From positions 124,001 to 188,000 of the forward strand of contig NZ_FWXT01000003.1 in the NCBI RefSeq assembly GCF_900176535.1: a stretch of 64,000 nt of DNA, given 5' to 3'. The DNA comes from Pedobacter africanus (GTDB lineage: Bacteria; Bacteroidota; Bacteroidia; Sphingobacteriales; Sphingobacteriaceae). The notes under the pieces were generated by a model. That model made no database searches. It saw nothing but the letters and a program-made list of their open reading frames with translations, and was not told the origin of the DNA. The translations under genes were made by a program, and so were the position numbers. Numbering within the stretch: position 1 is the stretch's first letter; each line of letters begins with the position of its first letter. Shown here piece after piece: positions 49,774-58,935 of the stretch.

Positions 49774-51945
49774 ATGAACAATTCAATAAAATACCTGTTT
49801 GGTCTGCTCTGTATCTTTGGGATTTTCTCCAATGTGTCTGCACAACAAGACAAGCAGATCGCCATTGCAACAAAAAATACCAGTCTGATTTTTACCATAT
49901 CAAGGGCTCAAAAACTTTACCAGAGCTATCTTGGCCAGAAATTAATTAATCCATCCGATGAGGCATTACTGACCTCAACCCGGCGCGAAGCTTATATTGG
50001 TGCGGGGATGGGTGATTTATTTGAACCCGCAATCAGGATGGTGCATAGCGATGGCAATCCTTCTCTGGATCTGAAATATACCGCCCACAAAATCAATAAG
50101 CAGGACAACAATGTAAGCACCACTTCTATTAGCTTAAAGGATCCGCAATATCCGGTTGAAGTATTGCTGCATTTCACCGCTTATTATAACGAAGACATCA
50201 TCAAAGCATGGACAGAGATCAGGCACAAGGAAAAGAAACCGGTTACCTTAACCAATTATGCTTCTTCCATGCTGCATTTTGATGCCTCAAAGTATTGGCT
50301 CAGCCAGTTCGATGGCGATTACATGACCGAGATGAGGATGAAAGAAAGCCAGCTTACCACTGGTATAAAGGTGCTGGACAGCAAATTGGGTACCCGCGCG
50401 CAAATGTACCGTTCGCCCTGCTTTTATCTCTCTTTAAATAAGCCATCCGATGAAAATAATGGCGAACTCATTGCCGGAACCCTGGCCTGGTCGGGCAATT
50501 TTCAGTGTTCATTTGAGATAGATCAGCAAAATGGCTTACGCATGGTTACCGGCATGAACCCCTACGCTTCTGAATATAAATTACAGCCAGGTAAAACTTT
50601 TGAGACCCCTGCATTTATATTCACCTATACCAGAAAAGGAAAAGGGGAGGCCAGCCGTAACCTGCATCGCTGGGCCCGTAATTATGGCGTGCTAGATGGC
50701 AATAAACCTCGTTTAACACTCCTGAACAATTGGGAAGCTACACATATGGACTTTAATCAGGATATATTGGTTGAACTGTTTGATGGGGCAAACAAACTGG
50801 GAGTAGACCTCTTCCTGCTGGACGATGGCTGGTTTGGCAATAAATACCCGAGGGACGCAGATAAAACAGCATTGGGCGACTGGCAGGTAGATAAAAAGAA
50901 ACTCCCAAGCGGTATAGGTTATCTCGTGCGCGAAGCAAACAAGAAGAACCTGCAATTTGGTATCTGGCTGGAACCGGAAATGGTAAGTCCAAAAAGTGAA
51001 TTATACGAAAAACATCCCGAATGGATACTAAAGCTTCCCAACAGGGAGGAATCCTATTCGCGTAATCAGCTTGTTTTGGACCTCATCAATCCTAAAGTGC
51101 AGGACTTTATCTATAATATGGTGAATGACCTGCTTACGGAAAACCCCGGAATTGCCTTCGTTAAATGGGATTGCAACCGGATGCTGACCAATACCTATTC
51201 ACCCTTTTTAAAGGAAAACCAGGGTAACCTGTTTATCGACTATAACAGGGCCCTCTATCAGATACTGGAACGGCTGAGAAAAAAACATCCACACCTGCCA
51301 ATTATGCTATGCGCAGGGGGAGGGGGCAGGGTGGACTATGGTGGTTTGAAGTACTTTACTGAATTCTGGCCGAGCGACAATACTGATGGTCTGGAACGGG
51401 TATTTATACAATGGGGTTACCTCAATTTTTTCCCGGCATTAACCGTCTCCAGCCACGTAACCTCAATGGGCAAGCAATCGCTGAAGTTCCGTACCGATGT
51501 GGCCATGATGGGTAAAATGGGTTACGATATCAGGGTGAAGAACCTTACTGAGCAGGAAGTTAAATTTAGCAACCAGGCTGTTAAAACCTATAAGCAGATC
51601 AGCGATGTGATCTGGTTTGGAGACCTGTACCGCCTGGTCTCGCCGTATGAGGAAAACAGGGCCGTTTTGATGTATGCCAGTGAAGACAAAAAAAGAGCTG
51701 TGCTTTTCAATTATCTTCTCAATTTCCGGAGAAAGGAATATATGGGCAAAGTACTCTTGCAGGGGCTCGATCCTTTAAAACGTTACAGCATAAAAGAAAT
51801 TAACCTTTTGCCAGATGCCAAATCAACTTTTCCTGACGATGGAAAGGTTTTTAGCGGCGATTATCTGATGAATATAGGATTAAACCTTTCTTCAGGTAAA
51901 ATTACTCCGCTTAGCAGCTCCGTTTTTGAAATTATAGCACAATGA
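49774..51945 (+). CDS. Alpha-galactosidase, glycoside hydrolase family 36
   Basis: A 723-residue exported GH36 enzyme, signal peptide to VSAQQ. N-terminal beta-sandwich (about 25-310), then the TIM barrel with LLDDGWFGNKYP, GIWLEPEMVSP, FVKWDCNRM (nucleophile D466), and EFWPSDNTD (acid/base D535), then a C-terminal sandwich. Retaining hydrolysis of terminal alpha-galactose or alpha-N-acetylgalactosamine is the family activity. It is co-transcribed with the GH28 enzyme 5 bp later. Confidence 0.92.
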   Translation: MNNSIKYLFGLLCIFGIFSNVSAQQDKQIAIATKNTSLIFTISRAQKLYQSYLGQKLINPSDEALLTSTRREAYIGAGMGDLFEPAIRMVHSDGNPSLDLKYTAHKINKQDNNVSTTSISLKDPQYPVEVLLHFTAYYNEDIIKAWTEIRHKEKKPVTLTNYASSMLHFDASKYWLSQFDGDYMTEMRMKESQLTTGIKVLDSKLGTRAQMYRSPCFYLSLNKPSDENNGELIAGTLAWSGNFQCSFEIDQQNGLRMVTGMNPYASEYKLQPGKTFETPAFIFTYTRKGKGEASRNLHRWARNYGVLDGNKPRLTLLNNWEATHMDFNQDILVELFDGANKLGVDLFLLDDGWFGNKYPRDADKTALGDWQVDKKKLPSGIGYLVREANKKNLQFGIWLEPEMVSPKSELYEKHPEWILKLPNREESYSRNQLVLDLINPKVQDFIYNMVNDLLTENPGIAFVKWDCNRMLTNTYSPFLKENQGNLFIDYNRALYQILERLRKKHPHLPIMLCAGGGGRVDYGGLKYFTEFWPSDNTDGLERVFIQWGYLNFFPALTVSSHVTSMGKQSLKFRTDVAMMGKMGYDIRVKNLTEQEVKFSNQAVKTYKQISDVIWFGDLYRLVSPYEENRAVLMYASEDKKRAVLFNYLLNFRRKEYMGKVLLQGLDPLKRYSIKEINLLPDAKSTFPDDGKVFSGDYLMNIGLNLSSGKITPLSSSVFEIIAQ

Positions 51946-51949
51946 TACA

Positions 51950-53473
51950 ATGAAGACACTTAAAATAATACTTGGTTTATGGATGATCACGGCATTTACA
52001 AATTTTGTAAATGCCGCTGATTTTAATATTCTTAAATATGGTGCCCTTGGCGACGGAATAAGCCTGAACACAAGCGCCATACAAAAGGCTATTGATGCCT
52101 GTAACCTGTCTGGTGGAGGTAGGGTTATTTTTCCGGAAGGGAAATTCCTGTCGGGAACTATAGTAATGAAAGATAATGTGACCATTCATTTCGAAAAGAA
52201 TGCAGTATTACTTGGCAGTACAGACTTGAGGGACTACCGCAATCTCGATCCATTTACCGAAGGTCTGGGTATTGACGTGGGTTGGGCGCTCCTGGTAGCA
52301 GTCGACGTAAAAAATATCAGGCTGGAAGGAGCAGGTATGATCGACGGACAGGGATCGGCCATCAAAGCCAAACATATCCTTACCGACACCAGGCCCGAGG
52401 GGCAACGCTGGGGCCTGCGGCCATTTTTGCTGCGTGTTGTACGCTGCGATGGGGTAACTGTAAACGATGTGACCCTTAAATATGCCGGCGCCTGGACTTC
52501 ACATTATTTTCAGAGCAGGAACCTGCACATAGAAAACGTGAAAATTCTAAGTGTTGGTGTGGCGCATAACGATGGGATTGGTATTGACGGATGCCAGGAT
52601 GTGGTGATCAAAAACTGTGATGTAGAGAGTGGAGATGATGCACTGGTTTTTAAAACTACTTCCAGCAAAATGGCCTGCAAAAATATTGAAGTCAGCGGAC
52701 TCCGTTTGAAAAGCCATCAGGCTGGTATCAAAATGGGGACCGAATCTATGGCAGCCTTCGAAAACATCAGGATATCCAAATGCCATATCTACGATACCCG
52801 TAACGGAGGTATTAAGCTCCTTACTGTTGACGGTGCGCATTTGCGTAATGTAGAGATCACTGATATTACCATGGAAGAGGTAAGGACCCCAATGCTTTTT
52901 CGCCTGGGCTCTCGCTTAAGTGTATTCCGTAAAAACAGCGATACCAAACAATCTACCGGTACTTTTGAAAATGTGGTTATCCGCAATGTAAAAGCAAATG
53001 CTGCTGCTAATGCGCAGCTCATGCCGCCTTCAGGCATCTTGATCACAGGAGTACCTGGGCATTACATCACCAACCTTACCCTTGAAAATATTGAGATCAG
53101 TCTGGCAGGTGGCGGATTGGCAGAACACGCCAGACAAGCTGTCCCCGAAGCTATAGATCAGTATCCGGAGGTCAAGACATTCGGGCCAAGGGTGCCGGCA
53201 TATGGAGTGTGGGCTAGGCATGTAAAAGGGCTTAAGCTTAAAAATATTAAATTTAACCTTGAGCGCAAGGATCTGAGGCCTGCACTGGTATGCGAGGATG
53301 GAACAGACATTGAGATATTCGACTGGAAACTTCCTGAAACTACAGGAGCAGAAGCCATTATCCGGTTGGAAAACGTTCAGAATGCAGTTCTGAAAAATGC
53401 CGGTGGTAAATCAGGTGACAAAAAATTTGTACTGATTGAGGGAAACAGTAAAAATATAAAACAAGCCCCTTAA
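51950..53473 (+). CDS. Polygalacturonase-like, glycoside hydrolase family 28
   Basis: A 507-residue exported right-handed beta-helix enzyme, signal peptide to VNAADF. Catalytic motifs line up with GH28: NDGIGIDG (N207 and D208, replacing NTD), GDDAL (D229, D230), SHQAG (H256), and GIKMG (K261). Inverting hydrolysis of alpha-galacturonate linkages is the family role; other uronate-like links occur. Its stop codon overlaps the convergent ydcF-like gene by 4 bp, and it closes the glycan island. Confidence 0.9.
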   Translation: MKTLKIILGLWMITAFTNFVNAADFNILKYGALGDGISLNTSAIQKAIDACNLSGGGRVIFPEGKFLSGTIVMKDNVTIHFEKNAVLLGSTDLRDYRNLDPFTEGLGIDVGWALLVAVDVKNIRLEGAGMIDGQGSAIKAKHILTDTRPEGQRWGLRPFLLRVVRCDGVTVNDVTLKYAGAWTSHYFQSRNLHIENVKILSVGVAHNDGIGIDGCQDVVIKNCDVESGDDALVFKTTSSKMACKNIEVSGLRLKSHQAGIKMGTESMAAFENIRISKCHIYDTRNGGIKLLTVDGAHLRNVEITDITMEEVRTPMLFRLGSRLSVFRKNSDTKQSTGTFENVVIRNVKANAAANAQLMPPSGILITGVPGHYITNLTLENIEISLAGGGLAEHARQAVPEAIDQYPEVKTFGPRVPAYGVWARHVKGLKLKNIKFNLERKDLRPALVCEDGTDIEIFDWKLPETTGAEAIIRLENVQNAVLKNAGGKSGDKKFVLIEGNSKNIKQAP

Positions 53474-54168
53474 GCCACATGCAGCGATTTTTGCCCGCTT
53501 AGTGCTTTAATGTGTTCCAGGGATTCCCTGATCTCAGCGATTGGGAAATCACCCCTCTGACCGTAAGTCTGTAACCTGAGGTACTCGCCCCATACCAGTC
53601 CGCGGCCATATGCTGTCTTAGACCACATTTGTCTGCTGATTGGATACTTTAAATAGTCAGAAGGCAAGGGCAAAGGTATACAATGCAGCATTACTGATGG
53701 AAAAAACCTTTTCAGACATAACGATGCCCTGGTAGATGCGTAAGAATGGGATAAAAAGGTCATGCTCCGGATATTTTCAAAAGAGAATATCTTTTTCGCC
53801 TCTATGATATTTTCCAGCGTATTTTTTGATTTGCACTCGGTGAATATTTGTTTGTCGGTATATTTTTCCAGTGGTATATAAGATTTGATCAGGGTGGATT
53901 CCGCTTCTTTTTTATAAAAAGACCCATTGTAGTTGGCCACACCACCGGTAATTAGCACCCGGTTAACCAGACCCGCATTCAGCATGTAACTGATGACATC
54001 TGCAATTTCCCGGTGCTGAACGTTGGATCCGAAAACAAAAAGCAGATCTGTGGGCTCCAGACTCTCTTCCTGAAAACATAAACTGGTCAATGCTTCAATC
54101 AGTTCTGCGTCCATATCCGGGCTTTGGGCAACCTTTACAATCTCCCTGTATAATTCTTTTGACTCCAT
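53470..54168 (-). CDS. YdcF-family (DUF218) protein
   Basis: A 232-residue cytoplasmic protein. The DUF218 pattern is present: LLFVFGSN, VLITGG, SKNTLENI and MTFLSHSYASTRASLCLKR. E. coli YdcF binds S-adenosylmethionine; other DUF218 members act in the envelope. Here the N-terminus is soluble, so a SAM-related or nucleotide role is conceivable but unproven. It overlaps the GH28 gene at the 3' ends by 4 bp and is divergent from ku across 140 bp. Confidence 0.75.
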   Translation of the reverse strand: MESKELYREIVKVAQSPDMDAELIEALTSLCFQEESLEPTDLLFVFGSNVQHREIADVISYMLNAGLVNRVLITGGVANYNGSFYKKEAESTLIKSYIPLEKYTDKQIFTECKSKNTLENIIEAKKIFSFENIRSMTFLSHSYASTRASLCLKRFFPSVMLHCIPLPLPSDYLKYPISRQMWSKTAYGRGLVWGEYLRLQTYGQRGDFPIAEIRESLEHIKALSGQKSLHVA

Positions 54169-54308
54169 TTGGTTATCACTTTGTTTAGGTATAGACGAAC
54201 AGTATACCTTATTTGCTACAGGCCCTTAAAAATATTTTTTGAACCTTTTATAAAAAAGCTTGTTTTAAACGTAATGTTATTTATTATCATTGATTTAATT
54301 GAATACAG

Positions 54309-55073
54309 ATGAGGTCAATATGGAAAGGTTCAATCGGTTTCGGACTGGTCAATATCCCGGTAAAGTTATTCTCTGGTGTGCAAAGCAGCAGTCTGGATCT
54401 GGATATGCTGGATGAAAGGGATCATGCCAATATCAGGTTTAAAAGGGTAAACGAAAAGACCCACAAAGAAGTACCTTATGAAAATATTGTGAGAGGATAC
54501 TTCTTAAAAGACCATTATATTGTGCTGGATGAACATGATTTTGAGGAAGTAAAACCAGAGAAAACCAAAATTATAGAGATCGAGAATTTTGTGGATATTG
54601 CTGATATCAATCCGGTTTATTATGAAACTTCCTACTACACCCAACCAGAAAATCAGGGTAAAAAAGCTTACGCGCTATTGCTCAGGGCACTGGAAAAGTC
54701 TAAAAAAGCCGGAGTGGCACGCTTTGTCTTGAGGAATAATGAAAACCTTTGTGTGCTCCACCCGCTCGATGGGGTTATTGTAATCACCAAGATACGTTTC
54801 CAGGAAGAAATACGAGATACAAAAGAAGTCAGGCTCAAAGAATCCCCTGCCATTAATGCAAAAGAACTACAGGTGGGCCTGGCTTTGATCAAACAATATA
54901 CATCGGGCTTTAATATTGACGCATTTAAAAATGACTATTCCAAAGAACTGTTAAAAATCATCAAATCTAAGGCAAAGGGCAAAAGGGCAACTGTTAAGAA
55001 GATCAAGCCCAAAAAAGCAGTTAGCGACGATTTGTACGGTCAGCTGATGGAAAGTCTAACCAAAAGAGCCTGA
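54309..55073 (+). CDS. ku: Ku protein for non-homologous end joining
   Basis: A 254-residue DNA-end-binding protein that forms a ring homodimer, recruits LigD and stimulates end joining. The opening MRSIWKGSIGFGLVNIPVKLFSG is diagnostic, as is the ENIVRGY segment and YYETSYYTQPE. A C-terminal basic tail (KSKAKGKRATVKKIKPKKA) is the usual extension that binds DNA or LigD. ligD is at 1-873 on the same strand. The stop is 4 bp from the convergent DUF4142 gene. Confidence 0.96.
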   Translation: MRSIWKGSIGFGLVNIPVKLFSGVQSSSLDLDMLDERDHANIRFKRVNEKTHKEVPYENIVRGYFLKDHYIVLDEHDFEEVKPEKTKIIEIENFVDIADINPVYYETSYYTQPENQGKKAYALLLRALEKSKKAGVARFVLRNNENLCVLHPLDGVIVITKIRFQEEIRDTKEVRLKESPAINAKELQVGLALIKQYTSGFNIDAFKNDYSKELLKIIKSKAKGKRATVKKIKPKKAVSDDLYGQLMESLTKRA

Positions 55074-55077
55074 TTGC

Positions 55078-55662
55078 CTATTTTAATTTTTCGTTCAGTT
55101 CTGTGGCCGTTTTATAGTGAGCTTCCAAAGTTCGCAATGCCCGGATGGCAAAATTCTGCAGTGGTGTATCACCAGAGGTGGCTGCAGATTTAAACAGGTC
55201 AAGGGATTTGATATGATCCGTTACCATCATCCCGATATAGTGTTTGTCAAATGCTGCCGCCGACATATTTTTCATTTCTTCAATATGGGCCAGATCTGCC
55301 TGGGGAAGCGTACCTGGTAAGGTCATACGCTTGCTTTCTGCCAGTTTTTTCAGACGCTCTGCAATTCTACTATGGTCTCTGACAACTGTTGTGGCAAAGG
55401 ACCTCACCAGCCGGTTGGTCGATTTTTTTTCTGCTATTTTTCCCAGCTCTATTTCTTTCATCCCACCAAGGGCAGCCTCATTCATAAAAACAGACATATC
55501 TGCCCCCCGGTTTAAAGCAGTTGTATCTGTAATGACATGGTCTTCCATTGACGAATCGATTGCAGCTTGTTGAGCGCCTGTTGCACTGTTGTTTGTATTT
55601 TGGCAAGCTTGGAAAACAGAAAAACCAAGCAGAATAATAGCCAATAAAGTTTTTGCTTTCAT
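55078..55662 (-). CDS. DUF4142 lipoprotein
   Basis: A 194-residue lipoprotein (lipobox FQACQ, Cys20) with a helical ferritin-like DUF4142 domain (about 55-190): AALGGMKEIELGKIAEKKSTNRLVRSFA, VRDHSRIAERLKKLAE, HYIGMMVTDHIKSLDLF. The domain is common near stress and envelope genes. No metal ligand set is certain from the sequence. It is the only gene of its unit; the 3' end meets ku. Confidence 0.85.
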   Translation of the reverse strand: MKAKTLLAIILLGFSVFQACQNTNNSATGAQQAAIDSSMEDHVITDTTALNRGADMSVFMNEAALGGMKEIELGKIAEKKSTNRLVRSFATTVVRDHSRIAERLKKLAESKRMTLPGTLPQADLAHIEEMKNMSAAAFDKHYIGMMVTDHIKSLDLFKSAATSGDTPLQNFAIRALRTLEAHYKTATELNEKLK

Positions 55663-55726
55663 GATTAATGTCTTAATTGTTAGTTTATTTAACTACAATT
55701 GAGGCAGGAAAATGTTTTGAAAGCAG

Positions 55727-56098
55727 CTATTTAGCTGCTTTGCTGATTTTATGATAATAAAAATAAGAGATCATCAGAATGCCTAAAACAACCAGGGGGA
55801 AAATTGCTTGCCCACCAATACCATCAACTGCAGCGTGACTGATACTGGCAAATACAAAATCGAATGCAAAACCCGCATAGATCCATTCTTTAGCTCGACC
55901 TTTAATCTGAGGAAGCACTAAACCAATTGAACCAAGCACTTTAAACACAACCAGGGCATTGCCAAAGTACTGGGGATATCCCAAATGTCTGATGCCTTCC
56001 TTCGCCAATTCGGTTTGTGAAGTGAAGGCGGGCATGACTCCTTCGAATAGGAAAATCAGAATTGTTGCCGTCCAGAAAATAATTTTGTCTTTTTTCAT
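55727..56098 (-). CDS. DoxX-family membrane protein
   Basis: A 123-residue four-helix inner-membrane protein of the DoxX type (start KDKIIFWTATILIFLFEGVMP, third and fourth helices GFAFDFVFASISHA and FPLVVLGILMIS). Roles in the family include oxidative-stress and membrane-associated oxidoreductase complexes. A -7 box TACTTTTG (minus strand, plus 56119-56126) precedes it by 20 bp. Confidence 0.8.
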   Translation of the reverse strand: MKKDKIIFWTATILIFLFEGVMPAFTSQTELAKEGIRHLGYPQYFGNALVVFKVLGSIGLVLPQIKGRAKEWIYAGFAFDFVFASISHAAVDGIGGQAIFPLVVLGILMISYFYYHKISKAAK

Positions 56099-56118
56099 GA
56101 TGTTTATAATTTATACTA

Positions 56119-56126
56119 CAAAAGTA
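56119..56126 (-). promoter_or_regulatory. Putative -7 promoter box for the DoxX gene
   Basis: TACTTTTG on the minus strand fits TAnnTTTG. No -33 TTTG is seen, so support is moderate. Confidence 0.4.
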
Positions 56127-56189
56127 TCGTTTGGGTTTAAAAGCTGTGCTGGGAAGAAACGACAATGTGAAGGGGCGTTTGCGACAATC

Positions 56190-57617
56190 TTATGGTGTAC
56201 TCGTAATAAAGGCCTTAGCAAGACTTCCCAACTGCTTTAAAGTAAAGCTGAGTTCGTCTGTCCAGGGCAAACCTATACAAAGGCGCATGCAGTTCTGAAA
56301 CTGGTCCTGCAGGGTAAACATGCGGCCTGGTGCAATGCTTATCTGCTTTTTTAAGGCATAATTATAGAGCTTTGCGGTGTTTATTTCTTTTGGAAATTCA
56401 ACCCATAGGGTAAGTCCGCCCTGCGGTCTGCTTATCTTAGTACCTGGGGGAAAATGCAAAGCTATGGCCAGGGCATAACGCTGATAGTTTTCCTGCAGCG
56501 TTTTACGCAGTTGCCGCAGGTGATGGTCGTACCTGCCGGTCATTAAAAAATTCCCTGTAGCTTCGTGAATTACAGCGGTTGAAGATAAGGCATGTACCAG
56601 TTTTAATCTCAATAGCCGGTCTTTATACTTACCTGGTGCAACCCAGCCCACACGATAACCTGGCGCAAGTGTTTTTGATACTGAGCTACACCACAAAACA
56701 TTGCCCTCTGTATCGAAAGACTTGCAGCATTTCGGACGTTCGGGACCAAAATGCAGGTCTCCGTAAGTATCGTCCTCAATGAGTGGGATGTTGTGTTTGG
56801 CCAAAAGCTTTACAATTTCTTTTTTGTGGGCATCTGGCATACAATAGCCATAGGGGGTGTTGAAATTCGGTACTAGCAGGCACACATTTATTTCAGGGAG
56901 CAATTTTTCCAATGCATCAATGGCTATTCCCGTAACCGGGTGTGTGGCAATCTCGAGTACCTTCAGCCCCATGCTTACGGCCAACTGTAAAATGCCCGGA
57001 TAACATGGACTTTCCAATGCCAGCGTATCGCCTGGTTCGGTTAATGCCATGAGGCATAAAGCCAAAGCATTCATGCAGCCATTAGTTGTTACCACATCAC
57101 TTTCCTTTAAATGCCCTTCCCAGGCTAACGAACGGACGGCTATCATTCTTCGCAGCTTTAGGTTACCCTGCAAAGGTTCGTATGCCGTACCGCCCTCTTG
57201 CAATGCCCTTGTGGCCAGAACTATTTCTTTTTTCAATTTTGCCAAAGGCAAAAGGTTCCCTGAAGGTACCCCGATAGAAAGAAGCGTGAGGTCATTCCGT
57301 GCCATATTGGAATAAACACTGTCAATCAAATCGTTCGGTTCCATATTTTTGACAACAGGGAGGGGCTGACTCGTTTCAGGTAGCGGAAGCTTCAGGTAAT
57401 TGAGCGGACTCACAAAATAGCCCGATTGAGGTTTTGATTGCACCAATGATTGGGCTTCCAGTTCAAGAAATATTCTTTTGGCCGTGTTTATGCTGATGCC
57501 GTGTTCCCTGCTTAAAGTTCTTACAGATGACAACCGCTCCCCTGCCCTTAAAACACCTGTTTTGATTTTGTCGGCAATATTGCCAGCAATTTCGTTGTAT
57601 AAAAAGTCTTTCTTCAC
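56190..57617 (-). CDS. MocR-family regulator (GntR HTH fused to aminotransferase-like domain)
   Basis: A 475-residue fusion. The GntR-type winged helix occupies residues about 1-75 (IKTGVLRAGERLSSVRTLSREHGISINTAKRIF) and an aminotransferase fold I PLP domain follows (about 105-470). PLP Lys is expected in CSSVSKTLAPGYRVGW; Asp in PLIEDDTYGDL. Such regulators often control the gene they diverge from, here the EamA exporter at 57713, 95 bp away. A -7 box (TATATTTG, minus strand, 57622-57629) starts 5 bp from the ATG, so the mRNA may be leaderless. Confidence 0.88.
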   Translation of the reverse strand: MKKDFLYNEIAGNIADKIKTGVLRAGERLSSVRTLSREHGISINTAKRIFLELEAQSLVQSKPQSGYFVSPLNYLKLPLPETSQPLPVVKNMEPNDLIDSVYSNMARNDLTLLSIGVPSGNLLPLAKLKKEIVLATRALQEGGTAYEPLQGNLKLRRMIAVRSLAWEGHLKESDVVTTNGCMNALALCLMALTEPGDTLALESPCYPGILQLAVSMGLKVLEIATHPVTGIAIDALEKLLPEINVCLLVPNFNTPYGYCMPDAHKKEIVKLLAKHNIPLIEDDTYGDLHFGPERPKCCKSFDTEGNVLWCSSVSKTLAPGYRVGWVAPGKYKDRLLRLKLVHALSSTAVIHEATGNFLMTGRYDHHLRQLRKTLQENYQRYALAIALHFPPGTKISRPQGGLTLWVEFPKEINTAKLYNYALKKQISIAPGRMFTLQDQFQNCMRLCIGLPWTDELSFTLKQLGSLAKAFITSTP

Positions 57618-57621
57618 CTCG

Positions 57622-57629
57622 CAAATATA
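57622..57629 (-). promoter_or_regulatory. Putative -7 promoter box for the MocR gene
   Basis: TATATTTG on the minus strand lies 5 bp from the ATG, giving a predicted leaderless transcript. The -33 area is T-rich (TTTTTT) rather than TTTG. Confidence 0.45.
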
Positions 57630-57712
57630 ATTGTGTCCATTTAAATATAAAAAACTGTATCTGTGCTTGTTGCCGTCCTTAGCCGATTTTTGGGTTTAAA
57701 ATTTTTAGCATT

Positions 57713-58594
57713 ATGACAGGAGTACTTAAAGTAAAAGCAAACGCGGCACAGGGCTGGATAAACGGTTTTATAGGCGTGGTATTGTTTAGTGGGTCTTTAC
57801 CGGCAACAAGAATAGCAGTTTTAGAATTTAACCCGGTATTTGTTACTGTGGCACGTGCAGCTGTTGCAGGCATACTGGCACTTATGGCCTTGCTGGTTTT
57901 TAAAGAAAAACGGCCGGCTACACAGCAGCTTTTACCCCTTGCTATTGTAGCATTAGGGGTGGTGCTGGGTTTTCCTTTATTGAGTGCGCTGGCTTTGCAA
58001 CATGTTAGTTCGGCCCATTCCATTGTTTTTATAGGGATTTTGCCGGTAGCAACAGCTGTTTTTGGGATCATTCGCGGCGCCGAACGTCCGGGTCCCATAT
58101 TCTGGATTTTCTCTGTTATCGGAAGTCTTTTGGTAACAGGATATGCAGTTGCACAAGGCCTCCAGGCTTCAGCCCCTGGTGATTTGCTGATGCTGCTGGC
58201 AGTTATACTTTGCGGGTTAGGCTATGCTGAGGGGGCTAAGCTTACCAGAACTTTAGGAGGCTGGCAGGTGATCTCCTGGGCCTTGGTACTTTCACTACCT
58301 GTAATGCTGCCCCTCGCGTTTCGTTATATGCCATCTTCTTTTGAAGGGATTACAACCGGGGCCTGGTTTAGTCTGGCCTATGTCTCGCTCTTCAGCATGT
58401 TTATCGGTTTTATTTTTTGGTACCGTGGGTTAGCGCAGGGGGGGACAGCAACCGTAGGACAATTACAGCTGCTGCAACCGTTTTTTGGCCTGGCCCTGGC
58501 TGCTTCATTGCTTCATGAAAAAGTGAGTATGGGTATGTTGGGTATTACCATAGGGGTGATTTTGTGTGTGGCAGGTACCAAGAAGTTTGCATGA
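57713..58594 (+). CDS. EamA/DMT-superfamily transporter
   Basis: A 293-residue ten-helix permease made of two EamA halves (about 15-140 and 155-290). Signatures are FSGSLPATRIAVLEFNPVFVTVARAAVAG and LAYVSLFSMFIGFIFWYRGLAQGGTATVGQLQLLQPFFGLALA. It is likely an exporter or importer of a small metabolite. Divergent from the MocR regulator, as is usual for such pairs. Confidence 0.85.
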   Translation: MTGVLKVKANAAQGWINGFIGVVLFSGSLPATRIAVLEFNPVFVTVARAAVAGILALMALLVFKEKRPATQQLLPLAIVALGVVLGFPLLSALALQHVSSAHSIVFIGILPVATAVFGIIRGAERPGPIFWIFSVIGSLLVTGYAVAQGLQASAPGDLLMLLAVILCGLGYAEGAKLTRTLGGWQVISWALVLSLPVMLPLAFRYMPSSFEGITTGAWFSLAYVSLFSMFIGFIFWYRGLAQGGTATVGQLQLLQPFFGLALAASLLHEKVSMGMLGITIGVILCVAGTKKFA

Positions 58595-58690
58595 GGTAGG
58601 CTATGGACATAATGATCTCTTTTTTGTCGTTTTTTAATTGAGCGAAGATCACAGGGTTATAAATCAAATTAGAAAATAACTAAATCTAAA

Positions 58691-58721
58691 TTTGCAGAAC
58701 CAAATCCGATTTGTACTTTTG
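58691..58721 (+). promoter_or_regulatory. tRNA-Ser promoter
   Basis: TTTG (58691-58694), 19 bp, TACTTTTG (58714-58721): a textbook Bacteroidota promoter. The -7 box ends 4 bp before the tRNA 5' end, so almost no leader is transcribed. Confidence 0.85.
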
Positions 58722-58725
58722 CGCC

Positions 58726-58810
58726 GGAGAGTTGGCAGAGTGGTCGATTGCGGCAGTCTTGAAAACTGTTGAGTGTAATAGCTCCGGGGGTTCGAATCCC
58801 TCACTCTCCG
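58726..58810 (+). tRNA. tRNA-Ser (anticodon TGA)
   Basis: The acceptor GGAGAGT pairs with ACTCTCC (58803-58809), with G as discriminator. The anticodon stem GCAGT/ACTGT (58753-58757, 58765-58769) holds the loop CTTGAAA, giving anticodon TGA (58760-58762), which reads UCA and other UCN codons. A long variable arm (TGAGTGTAATAGCTC) and the T loop GGTTCGAATCC are as expected for a class II serine tRNA. CCA is not encoded (CAG follows). Confidence 0.95.
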
Positions 58811-58819
58811 CAGCAAATG

Positions 58820-58843
58820 AAAGAGCCCCTAAGGCTCTTTTTG
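58820..58843 (+). terminator. tRNA-Ser terminator
   Basis: AAAGAGCC / GGCTCTTT stem with a short CCTA-like loop, followed by TTTG, about 10 bp after the tRNA. Confidence 0.85.
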
Positions 58844-58935
58844 TGTTTTAAGCCATACGATAATGATCGGGAACTTAATTTCCATTTCCAAATAATCAGT
58901 ATCTTGGATACTTTAATCTTAATGTTTTAATCAGT

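Noticed and set aside
53470..53473. Possible frameshift or gene fusion where the GH28 and YdcF genes overlap
   Set aside because: The genes are on opposite strands, and the overlap is only their stop codons.
58726..58846. tRNA-Ser as an integration site for a mobile element
   Set aside because: No integrase or repeated tRNA 3' end is visible on either side in the window.
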